From: Sphaerolaimus hirsutus
Taxonomy: Eukaryota > Nematoda > Chromadorea > Monhysterida > Sphaerolaimidae
NCBI GenBank assembly: GCA_964036195.1
Contig: OZ038460.1
Location: forward strand, 19,803,526 to 19,867,525
DNA length: 64,000 nt
Reading direction: 5' to 3'
Shown here: positions 54,601-63,725 of the stretch, in pieces
Position numbering within the stretch: the stretch's first letter is position 1
How the letters are laid out: every line of letters starts with the position of its first letter
Position numbers and translations under genes: made by a program
Notes under the pieces: generated by a model
Database searches by the model: none
What the model was told of the DNA's origin: nothing
Seen by the model: the letters and a program-made list of their open reading frames with translations, nothing else

Positions 54601-57600
54601 CTTGAATCTCACTGTAAAAAAAATGAATTTTAATAAAATTGTTTGTCCATCGCAGCGAACACTGGAAACACCAATGCAGATGGTTCATATAAACCGTCGT
54701 TTCTCACCGACCAGGAACTGAAGCATCTAATTTTAGAGGTTTGTTACTCGAAAATTAAAGTAAAAGAAATCGTTTGCGATGAAACTTTCGTCTACATTTT
54801 TGCCGTATTTTGGCAGGCTGCCAACGGTTTTCTATTCGTGGTTTCGTGCGACACGGGTCAGGTGCTCTACGTGGCCGACACAATTCTCCCGGTGCTTAAT
54901 TGCTCGCAGGTATGTTTGTTGGATGTTTGCCAAGTGGGCCTATGATGTGCAAAATTTTGTTGATGTGTAGATTAATGTTGTTTAGGATAGTTTTTGCCGC
55001 ATAGCTAATTCCACGTTACTTCTAGATCCTGTAACATGTCAAATGTCACGCCAAGTGTCAAAAGTTATGTAAAATTTTTTTTGATATTTTGTAAACTTTT
55101 TCCAAATATTTTGATGAATAAGGTCACCTGAAAATTGTGCACCTTATTAACGAGAAGTGAAAAATTTAATGCCTGTCCATATATTCGGATGGAATATGGT
55201 AGATTTCATGCTTAGGTGTGCCGTCAGTAGTCTATACTGATAGATTCATCAAACCGTCGATTCGACATACAGGCCGATTGGTTAGATCGATCGATTTTCG
55301 ACCTAATTCACCCTGATGACGCGGACAAAGTGCGCGAACAATTGGCCAGTACCGATAATGCGGCTTTGAGTAGAGCGCTGGACTTGAAAACTGGCACTGT
55401 GAAGAAAGAGACTGCGCACAGTGAGTTGGATGCTTTTTTGGAGGGGTTGGTGTCGATTAAAGGGCCTGTAAAATGCCCTGTAAAATGTAAAATGTCATGC
55501 AAAGTGTCTAAGTCATGGAAGATGCCTTGCGAAATCAAAATGTTATGAAAAGTGTCGAATGCCACGAAAAGTTTCTGAAGTCGTGTAAATAAAATGCTTG
55601 GCAAAATGTCAACTCTCATTCAAAGTGTCAAAAGTCATGGAAAATGCTCTGTAAAATAGTAGTCGTACGTTTGCCATTTTCCAGGGCATTTTACATGACA
55701 TTAAACACTTGCATGAATGTGACGTTTTACCTGGCATTTCAAAAAATTTCAGTGTATCTTCTCATTAAATCTACCACTAGGTCATCAACATTCCCCCAAA
55801 AAATCCCCCACCAACCTAAAAAAACCCACAGGCTCCCTCCGCTTGCACATGTCTTGCCGGCGTGGTTTCATCTGCCGCATGCGGCTAGGCTCCGCCCACT
55901 CGACATCAAGCTCCGCCCACAATGGGAACAATAATGGCCAAAATGTGGGAAGTACGGGCGCCCAGTCTGCGTTGCATAGACTGAGACATCGGAGGCCCAT
56001 TTTTACGCATAATGGCGGACAATATGTGGTCGTTCATTGCACGGGGTATATTAAGAATTGCCCCCCGCAGGGTTTGTTTTTGTAAATTTGTTTTTATTTT
56101 TGACTTTTCAATGTTGAGAGTGCGGTTTTTTGGTATATTTCCGTGCAGTCGGGTAGAATTTTTTTGACAATGTATCGGCAATGACAACTTAAATTGTTTT
56201 AAATTTCTATCATGTGATAAGTAAAGTGTCCGAAGTAGGGTGTCAAAAAAAATTTACGAAAAACGGAAAGGTAAAAAAAATTTCAGCTGCCGGAAAGCGG
56301 AAAGAAAAAAATGTTCGTGCGGAAAAGCGGAAACGAAAAACGAAAACGGCAATTGGACATTCTAGTCCGAAGTACCACACTGTCAGTAAAAAAATCGGCC
56401 AAATTGTTATCGCACAAATTTATTTTAAAAAAAGGTTCCAATATTTTAAATAACACATTTTTATATCCGAAACAATAATATCCAAAACCCCCCAAAGGTC
56501 TCGACCCCCAGTCGTCAGCAGAGATGGCACCTTTGGCACCAGGGCTGGGTTCCTGTTTAGTAGCCATAGGTCGGCTTCAAATCAGCGCCATGCCTCCAAC
56601 ATCCCAAAATTCCGGCACACAACAACAAACTGCGAATGGCCATGGAGTGGCTGGGTTGGATGAGTGCCAAAATCAGTTTATGATGCGTTTTGATGCCGAG
56701 GGTAGGATCACTTTTGTGGATCAGAAGTGAGTGGAGAGATCTTTTGGGATATTTAAGTGTCAGACTTTTTTGTTTGTTTTTGTGATTTGTAGTTGATTAG
56801 GAGACATTAGAATGTCATATGAAAGTATTCATACCACGTCATTTCCTCGAACTATCCCCTGTGGTTTATTATTTCGCTAGCAGAATATTTTTTTGGAATG
56901 GGGGGGTGGTAATTCGAGTGTTTGATTACTTTGCCAGAAATTTTTGTGTAGGAGCTTAGTGGAGTTTAGGCCTTTACGTACCCAAGACTGGTAATAAATG
57001 TGACCATACGTGATATGTTAGGTAGGGTTCAAACGGGACCGCGGTCCCGGTACATGGTTCGGCAAAAAGTCGGGACTGGGGCGGTCCCGGTCCCGGTCCC
57101 GGTCCCGACACCCCAGTCGCGGTCCCGGTCCCGGTCCCGACAATTCAAAAAAGCCAGTCCCGGTCCCGGTCCCGGTCCGGACCACCCAGTCCCGGTCCCG
57201 GTCCCGGTCCGGGAATTTTGTAGTGGTCCCGACAAGGGATGAAGAAAAATGTATTTTTAATGACCTTTTCAAAAAATTTGCCAGAAATGCCACTTTTCTA
57301 AAGATTATGTAGGCACATCTAAAAACAATTTGTGCGCGAGCGTGCAAATACCCACCCAATGATTACATGTCTTTTTCTGTAATAAAACAGCGTTAGAAAG
57401 GTCCCCAACACAATTCTAGTATGAAATATTTATAGGTATATAAAGATACCTAGATAGTAGACATTGGCGCCAATGCCAGCGCCAATACTGCCATGGCGTT
57501 GGCGCCTACAAATGGCTCTATTTCTTAACTATAGGGCCAAAATTGAGGGGGGGCATTACTTGAATAATGTTCCAAGAAAGGGCTAATACATTGAGCGTGG

Positions 57601-60600
57601 TCCTTCACACAGTGGAGGTGTGTGGAACAACATTGGCCGGATATTATGTACCAATAGGTTCAAACGAGACCGTGGTCCCGGTACATGGTCCGGCAAATCC
57701 CAGTCCCGGGACCGACCCCCCAGTCCCGGTCCCGGTCCCGGTCCCGACAATTGAAAAAAGCCAGTCCCGGTCCCGGACCCGGTCCCGACGCCCCAGTCCC
57801 GGTCCCGGTCCCGGTCCCGACATTAGAAAATTTCTGGTCCCGGTCCCGGTCCCGGTCCGAAAAACTGGTCCCGTTTGAACCCTAATGTTAGGGCATATCA
57901 ACGCACATCGCTACACAAACTAGTATACGTGTAGCTGCGATGCAAATTGGTGAAAAAAATTACATCACATACATATATTGCATACATGATGTACATCCAG
58001 GAACCTGGAAGTGGAACCTCATTCAAAACGTAATTGCGATTTAACAATCCATTAACCTGTTCTTTCCAATTGCCCAGGATGCACTCACTTCTTGGCTGGA
58101 AGCCAACAGAACTGACTGGCGAACCTTGGTGGCACCTGGCATATCCCACTGACGAACGGGCGCTCAGAGACACTTTTGAGCAGGTGTTGTCCACTTGAAG
58201 ATTTTTGTTGGCCCAGTTGGGAAATGATAGTATCGATGTTTCGTGTCTAGCGATGGGAGAACGCAAGAAAAATGGAGTCAAACTCCACGGCGCCACAGAA
58301 AATGGCGCCATGCCGCCATTGCACCACCAATCGTGGCGAACTTCGAGCTTTTTCGATATTGATCTCTCGATATCGAAAATGTGGGCAAATTATATAGAAT
58401 GTTGGCAGGGCACCTCGATACGACAGTCCATCGTATGTCTACATTGAGTACATTTTCATATCCGAAAACAATCCATTGCTCCAGTCCTAATCACTGGTCG
58501 TTTTCATCGGGTCAGGCCTATTACGCATCTAAACCCATTGCGCATGCAGACCCATTATAGACACATTACACCCGCGGGGGTAAGAAAGGGAACGGGTAAC
58601 CCCACCCCAAACCACCCAGCTATCTATCTATACCAGAGGCAATTTTTTGACTACTTTTCCCTGAACAGCCCCCCCCCGCAAATTACCTGGCTGTCTGGAG
58701 TGTTTTTAAGCAATTTTACCCTACTTTTCACCCAAAGTCCATAAATTTCATATTTTTTATGGATTTTCACCTTTAAAATCACTAGGTCTTTAAAAACATT
58801 ATGTGTGTTAAAAACATTATGTGTTAAACAATGTGTTTTATTGCATATTTTCAGCATGTCGGGTATGGTTTAATGCGTGCCGGGTCTACATGCGTGATGG
58901 GTTTACATGGCACAGGGCCGGTTTCATCAAATAATTTTTTTATTTTTCAATTCCCAGGCGCTAAAACACAAGGACACCACGTTAACGGTGCAGTGGCGCT
59001 GCAGACAAAAATTGCCCAGTCAACAACAATCGTCCGCCGATTATTATCCAATCACCTCCAGTCTTTATAAGTTCCTCAATCCGTATTCGGACGAGTTCGA
59101 GTACGTGGTGGCCACGCACACGTTGTTGCCTGGTGCGCAGTTGCCCAGCGCGCAGTTGCCTACTGCGCACGGCGTTGTGGGAAGTGAATCGGGCATGGGT
59201 GCTTTAAATCAGGTGGGTTAGGCTGTTTTTTAAATCATTTTTATCGCGTACTGCCATACCATAGTAAATATGATAGCGAAATTCAGTAAATATGTGTTTT
59301 TCTCCCGAACGTAAATAATCCATGCACAATCGTGTTGCTTCTTGCGGATTGAGTTTCTCACACAAAAATATTCTAGAGAACATTTTGGCACACTGTCATC
59401 TACCGTATTTCCTCGAAATCCCCCCTGAATTACCCCCCCCGCCCCTCGAAATACCCCCTCAAAATTCATCCCTCAAAATTCATCCCTCAAAATTTTCACT
59501 CTGAAAAAAATAACCCCCTGGGGTATTTCGAGGGAATACGGTTTCTTCATAACTTTTCACTGTATGTTAGTGGAAGTCTATCTAAAAATTTCAAATTTTC
59601 AGCCGGACTCACTTTCTGGCACTTGGCCAAGTGCCATGCACGACCCGCAGGCAAATTTCGGGACATCATATGCCGCAAGCGACGCCTATGCTAATTTGCC
59701 ACCGATGCATCCTGGTGGGTTTATGTACTTTTCTATTTTTTGTGGTTTTTCATTTTTGTTTGATTTTACACTGCTTCTTTTGGTACCGTAATGTGTCGTT
59801 TAAGAACCCATTGTGCCTGCGCACAGGACGTATCCAGGATTTTTGAGCTGGGGGGGGGGTTGCTTGTTTACGGGGGTCGGCGAACGGGGGGGGGGGCTCA
59901 GCCCCCCCCCCTCCCCCTAAAAAATTTTACCGTATAGGGACGGAAAGGCGTTTTGGCGCTAGTGCCATACAAAGACGCCACGCCATGGCGCTATTGGCGT
60001 TGGCGCAAGCGCCAGGAACCTCTTTATATGTATGTAAATATGCATACGTATACAGCGAAAGTCGCAAAAATGTGTTCATTTCGAAGGATATTGGTTTACA
60101 GGGAACGATCCGCTGAAAATACAATGCATGGGGAAGAATTTGCGCGCTTGCGCGCAGAATTTTTAAGAAATATCGAAAAATATGTTGGAAAAGTTGCATT
60201 TTCTGGGACTTTTTAGGTCTCACCCCGGGAACGGGGGGGGGGGCTGCAGGCATAGGTAGGGTTCAAACGGGATTGACTTTTCGGGATCGGGATCGGGATT
60301 CACTTTTTGAGATTTCGGGATCGGTATCGGGATCGGGATTGGTTTTTTGAGATTTCGGGATCGGGATCGGGATTGGCCGGGATTGGGGTCACGGGATCGG
60401 GATTGGGATAGGCATTTTTCCGGGATCGGGATTGGGTTCTAGGGATAGAGATTTTGGCCATTTTTCTGGCATTCACAGTTGTTCAGAAAGGTCTCAAAAC
60501 ACTGTTGGATGCCAGAAAAGTGGCATAAAATTAACGCTGGGGGTTTGCATCCACTTTTTTGCATGCAAAAACGTCATTATTTCACTTTCTATAATTTCCA

Positions 60601-63342
60601 CTAATTTTTCCGGGATCGGGATCCCGGACTTGGGAGTTTCTCGGGATCGGGATCGGGATTTGAAAACTTTCGGGATCGGGATCGGGATTGGTATTTTTGA
60701 GATTTCGGGATTGGGGTTTCGGGATCGGGATCGGGACTGGTAAATCCCGGAATTTCACGGGATCCGGGATCGGGATCGGGATCCCGTTTGAACCCTAGGC
60801 ATAGGGGATTTTGGGGTTAGCATTTTGAGGGGGGGGGGGTCAACCTGCCGGCACGTGCTTATAACTCGGGAACCGCTTGGCGAAAAATGTTGAAATTTGG
60901 ATATGATATGGTTTCAGGTTGGGGCTACGCACAATTCCGACGAAATTTTCCTACGAGCTCCCTGAGCGGAGATAGGGTGGGTCTATAAAAAGGGGGCAGG
61001 CCTGATACGCACATCTGCCCGATACGCACATATGCCCGTTTTTTTCACTTTACACTTTTTCAAGTGATTTTCAGATATGAGTGAATTGAAAAACGCTGCG
61101 CAATGACATTAGTGAAACTTTTTTCACTTCACTCATATCTGAAAATCACTTAAAAAGGTGTCAAGTGAAAAAAACAGTGAAAAAAAGCAATTTTTCACTG
61201 TTTTTCACTTGACACATTTTCAAGTGATTTTCGGATATGAGTGAAGTGAAAAAAGTTCACTAATGTCATTGCGCAGCGTTTTTCAATTCACTCATATCTG
61301 AAAATCACTTAAAAAAGTGTCAAGTGAAAAAAAACGGGCAAATGTGCCTATCGGGCAGATGTGCGTATCAGTGCACCCCCTATAAAAAGACGGTAATTTT
61401 CGAAATTTATGGTGTGTTTCAGAAAATGTAAAGTTTGAACATCAATATCTGGACTATTTCTAGGCCGATTTTAGTAATTTCACTTTTAAAGGGATGACAA
61501 ATGCTTGAAGAGTTCATTTCTGAGGTCAAATAGGCGATACAAAATTGTGTATATATCGATTTGGCCGGATTTCGTAATGCAAAATTTACAAAAAAAATCT
61601 CTTTTTGAACATGCTATCTTATACTCCTGATCGAGAGAAACACCATACCGAAAGAATGGGATCGATATCTCTCTCCAATCAAAAGTTATAGCACTTCAAA
61701 CTTTCGCCTCCCATCCATGTAAATAACCGCAAAATGCGCATGTAAATAACCGCATAAGAGTCCAGTTGTAAGTTTAAATTGTCAATATGCTTTTTCATAA
61801 TGATAATTTCATACAAGAGTTTGCATTATTTTCTTCTGTGGGTAATTTAAGTTAGGATACAGATAAGCTGAGCATGCAAATGGTATCTTCAGGTTATTCT
61901 GATCATTTTAAGTGTTCATTGGTAAAAATCGGCTGAGAAATGGTCGAGATATGGAGTTTTGAATTTCAACGCATTGACCTTCATGCGGTTATTTACGTGG
62001 ATGGGAAGCGAAAGTTTGAAGTGCTATAACTTTTGATCGGAGAGAGATATCGATCTCATTCTTTCGGTATGGTGTTTCTCTTGATCAGGAGTATCAGATA
62101 GCATGTTCAAAACAATAAATTTTGCATTTCGAAATCCGGCCAAATCGATGTATACACAATTTGGTATCGCCTATTTGACCTCATAAATAAACTCTCCAAG
62201 CATTTGTCATCATTTTAAAATTGAAATTACTAAAATCGGCCCAGAAATAGTCGAGTTATTGATGTTCAAAGTTTGCATTTTCTGAGCGACACCCAAAAGT
62301 TTCGAAAATTACCGTCTTTTTATAGACCACCCTATCTCCGGTCAGAGGGCTCGTAGGAAAATTTCGTCGAAATTGTACGTAGCCCCAACCTGAAACCATA
62401 TCATATCCAAATTTCAACATTTTTCGCCATTCGGTTCCCGAGTTATAAGCACGTGCCGGCAGGTTGACCCCCCCCCCCCCTCAAAATGCTAACCCCAAAA
62501 TCCCCTATGCCTGCAGCCCCCCTCGCTCCCCCTGGATACGTCCTTGCCTGCGCACACTTATTTTCACACGAAATTTCTAAAACTCACAAATCTGCTTAGA
62601 ACGCATTTGAGTTTTCTACTACGAGATGGCCGTCAACTACAGTTGGCGCAGATTAAAAATAACTCATCGTGGAAAACTAAAACATGTTCAAAGCTCATTT
62701 ATGAGTTTTCAAAACTTCGTGTGAAAACTAGTGTGCGCAGGACCATTGGGTGGCTGCAAAATTGTTTTTTTTAAGAATCGCGCTTTTCGTTTGGATGAAC
62801 TTTCGTCGTAGCATTGGAAAGTAAACTGCTCGGGTTAATACCGCTGCACACACTAGTTTACTAACAGAAAAGTAAGAATTTGGTAAACTCATTTTTTAGC
62901 TTCTGCGTGCATCTGAGTTTACCGGAATGTGTTATTTTTAATCTCCGTCAACTGTAGTTGATGAACAGCTCATTCCGGTAAACTCAGATGCGATCAGAAG
63001 CTGAAAAATGAGTTTACCAAATTCCTAGTTTACCGTTAGTAAACTAGTGTGTGCAGCGCCAATTGGTGCAGATCGCTGTCACCTTCGAGTCGAAAAACTT
63101 TGAGGGTTTCGTGCCGCCAGAAATGTATTGATTCCATTCCATACTCCCTAATATTCCCAAAAGCGTTGTGAGTAAAATGAAAAGTATGTAAGAAATTTAA
63201 CTTTTTAAAAAACTTTTTAAATAATGGAAAATCTTTTTACAACACAGAGTTGGTGGATTCGCTGGGACAAGTGGCTGCAGCGGAACAAGCTATGAATTCG
63301 TACCAGAGCGCTCATTGGCCCAGCACAAATGCTAATTTTTGA
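51644..63342 (+). CDS. ARNT: ARNT/tango, bHLH-PAS transcription factor
   Basis: ARNT is the shared nuclear partner of AhR, HIF-alpha, SIM and trachealess-type bHLH-PAS proteins. Thirteen exons join in unbroken phase, about 772 residues: 51644-52209, 53372-53454, 53821-53971, 54159-54316, 54656-54738, 54817-54909, 55273-55420, 55832-56071, 56498-56726, 58078-58183, 58958-59212, 59603-59714, 63248-63342. Order: long N-terminal region (about 265 residues, Ser/His/Gln-rich), bHLH, PAS-A, PAS-B, short tail ending WPSTNANF then TGA. The ATG at 51644 is a choice; the frame stays open upstream to an acceptor before 51569. The N terminus is much longer and the C terminus much shorter than in vertebrate ARNT. 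Introns carry many transposons; no exon is disrupted. Confidence 0.92.
52613..52744. mobile_element. Short hAT-like element, CTATC-type remnant
   Basis: CAGGGGTATTTTC to AAGAACCCTG; flanks GGCTACTG and GACTACTG agree at 7 of 8. Interior GGATAGGTAAGCACATCGCT and CCGGAGGAACAGATAGCCG mirror the right end of 24462-27513. ARNT intron 1. Confidence 0.65.
52828..53278. mobile_element. hAT-like G-rich element, perfect duplication
   Basis: CAGGGACGTATCCAGG to GGATACGTCCTTG, flanked by ATTCAAAA (52820-52827, 53279-53286). Contains the GGCGCC cluster, a TATAAATATACATATATAC tract and TTGCGCGCTTGCGCGCAA near 53137. ARNT intron 1. Confidence 0.9.
54159..54316 (+). CDS. ARNT: ARNT bHLH exon
   Basis: The preceding exon ends with [11 protein letters not shown] and this one adds [15 protein letters not shown] (basic region with the His, Glu and Arg that read the E-box half-site), helix 1, a loop with [13 protein letters not shown] and helix 2 [11 protein letters not shown]. 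This is the most conserved part of ARNT and fixes the family. Acceptor phase 2, donor phase 1. Confidence 0.97.
54385..54592. mobile_element. GTCAAATG foldback MITE, worn
   Basis: CACTTTGTAAAGTGTCAAATG at the left and TTTACATGGTGCGGACTG at the right, with an AAGTATATTTTAGTAAATTT centre. ARNT intron 4. Confidence 0.6.
54656..56071 (+). CDS. ARNT: ARNT PAS-A exons
   Basis: Four exons. They include the ARNT signature [18 protein letters not shown], then [20 protein letters not shown], a HPDD motif and KTGTVKKE, then [11 protein letters not shown] and [15 protein letters not shown] drives dimer choice. Between RMRLG and HRLRHRR there is a Ser/Asn/Gly-rich loop, which varies between ARNT proteins. 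A foldback MITE lies about 45 bp after the donor at 55420. Confidence 0.93.
55466..55735. mobile_element. TGTAAAATG MITE, extended copy
   Basis: Starts GGGCCTGTAAAATGCCCTG; the arms are long and interrupted, the right part being TTTGCCATTTTCCAGGGCA and onward. It begins just after ARNT exon 7, and the exon's open frame runs into it if unspliced. Confidence 0.65.
56236..56364. mobile_element. 129-bp hAT-like CGGAAA element
   Basis: TAGGGTGTCAAAAAA to TTGGACATTCTA, flanked by a perfect GTCCGAAG duplication (56228-56235, 56365-56372). A minimal copy of the CGGAAA family in ARNT intron 8. Confidence 0.85.
56498..59212 (+). CDS. ARNT: ARNT PAS-B exons
   Basis: Three exons carry the linker with [13 protein letters not shown], then FVDQK joined to [14 protein letters not shown], a region in place of the usual FCHPED ([17 protein letters not shown]) and [13 protein letters not shown]. 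The Pro-Thr-Asp in place of the common HPED motif is a small oddity. PAS-B binds the partner's PAS-B and coactivators. Confidence 0.88.
57023..57884. mobile_element. hAT-like GGGACC element with a repeated left end
   Basis: TAGGGTTCAAACGGGACC to GGTCCCGTTTGAACCCTA, flanked by a perfect ATGTTAGG duplication (57015-57022, 57885-57892). Filled with GGTCCCGGTCCCGGTCCC arrays. The left-end sequence recurs inside at 57656 (TAGGTTCAAACGAGACC). Between the two array blocks lie GTGCGCGAGCGTGCAAA and a GGCGCCAATGCCAGCGCC cluster. ARNT intron 9. Confidence 0.9.
58290..58800. repeat. Worn repeats in ARNT intron 10
   Basis: GGCGCCACAGAAAATGGCGC near 58290, a TCGATATTGATCTCTCGATA hairpin near 58355, then CTATC-type remnants (CCCAGCTATCTATCTATAC, TTTTCACCTTTAAAATCAC) to 58790. 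Confidence 0.45.
59401..59543. mobile_element. TACCGTATTTCC element, short
   Basis: Starts TACCGTATTTCCTCGAAATC, ends GTATTTCGAGGGAATACGG; interior CTCGAAATACCCCCTC and three AAAATTCATCCCTC units. ARNT intron 11, close to the acceptor of exon 12. Confidence 0.75.
60257..60797. mobile_element. hAT-like GGGATC element, duplication verified by the opposite arm
   Basis: TAGGGTTCAAACGGGAT to ATCCCGTTTGAACCCTA, flanked by GGCATAGG (60249-60256, 60798-60805). The opposite arm of the host palindrome has GGCATAGG once, confirming the 8-bp duplication. Confidence 0.92.
60993..61380. mobile_element. GATACGCACATCTG hairpin element, 9-bp duplication verified
   Basis: GGGGCAGGCCTGATACGCAC to GTGCGTATCAGTGCACCCCC, flanked by TATAAAAAG (60984-60992, 61381-61389); the opposite arm of the host palindrome has it once. 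Interior is the same four-arm palindrome as 15379-15761. Confidence 0.9.
62556..62744. mobile_element. CACACTAGT-type foldback
   Basis: CACACTTATTTTCACACGAA against TTCGTGTGAAAACTAGTGTG, with AAAACTCA/TGAGTTTT inside. The G-rich element 59824-62546 inserted at its left end. Confidence 0.65.
62848..63057. mobile_element. CACACTAGTTTACT foldback
   Basis: CGCTGCACACACTAGTTTAC and TGGTAAACTCA against their inverses, meeting near 62950. The right end lies 190 bp before the last ARNT exon. Confidence 0.75.
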
Positions 63343-63494
63343 TTGAATTTTTTATCATTTATTTATGTGTCACAATCAGAGTTGCGAAAATGTAATCACA
63401 TTTATTTTGTCTCTGGAAATCTTTGTCATTTTGCGTTATTTTTATTCAAAAGTGGTGTATTTTAACCTTGATGAAAGTCGTTACTGGTGATAAC

Positions 63495-63701
63495 TATGGA
63501 TGAAAAAGCATTTTTTACACCCCATTTTGAATAAAAAAACATCTAAAAACGTGTTTAAATATAAATCTCCAGAATTTCTTCAATCTCCAAAATCTCTTCA
63601 AAAGTTTCCAGATATGGTTATGAGTGTACAAATGGAAGCAATTACACTAAAATGCCTTAAAACTAATGAAAAAAACCTTTGAAAAACACCCGCCATCTCT
63701 A
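63495..63701. mobile_element. hAT-like mini-element, perfect duplication
   Basis: TATGGATGAAAAAG to CGCCATCTCTA, flanked by GTGATAAC (63487-63494, 63702-63709). Shares CCAGATATGGTTATGAGTG with the AAACG cassette family at 32235-32906. Confidence 0.75.
63530..63535 (+). promoter_or_regulatory. Possible ARNT poly(A) signal within a transposon
   Basis: AATAAA 188 bp after the stop codon, inside the mini-element at 63495-63701. If used, the ARNT transcript end is transposon-derived. Confidence 0.35.
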
Positions 63702-63725
63702 GTGATAACCATTTTTGTAACTCTG

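Larger units (their letters stand above)
60250..62510. mobile_element. Large palindromic element carrying two other elements
   Basis: GCATAGGGGATTTTGGGG at the left (after removing the nested piece) and its inverse at the right, with CTGCAG on each side. The left arm is interrupted by a GGGATC element and a GATACGC element; the right arm is clean. Removing them gives arms of roughly 650 bp that pair almost throughout and meet near 61750 (AAATAACCGC region). No transposase frame. Confidence 0.85.
59824..62546. mobile_element. hAT-like G-rich element with nested palindrome, ARNT intron 12
   Basis: CAGGACGTATCCAGG to GGATACGTCCTTG, flanked by a perfect CCTGCGCA duplication (59816-59823, 62547-62554), which proves the two halves, 2.3 kb apart, are one element. 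Includes the GGCGCCATGGCGC cluster and TTTGCGCGCTTGCGCGCAG near 60143. Interrupted at CTGCAG by 60250-62510. Confidence 0.9.
63377..63725. mobile_element. Probable hAT-like CAGAGTTG element with a nested copy
   Basis: CAGAGTTGCGAAAATG to TTTGTAACTCTG; left flank GTCACAAT, right flank CTCACAAT but offset by 2 bp, so the call is tentative. It starts 35 bp after the ARNT stop codon and includes AATAAA at 63530-63535. Confidence 0.6.
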
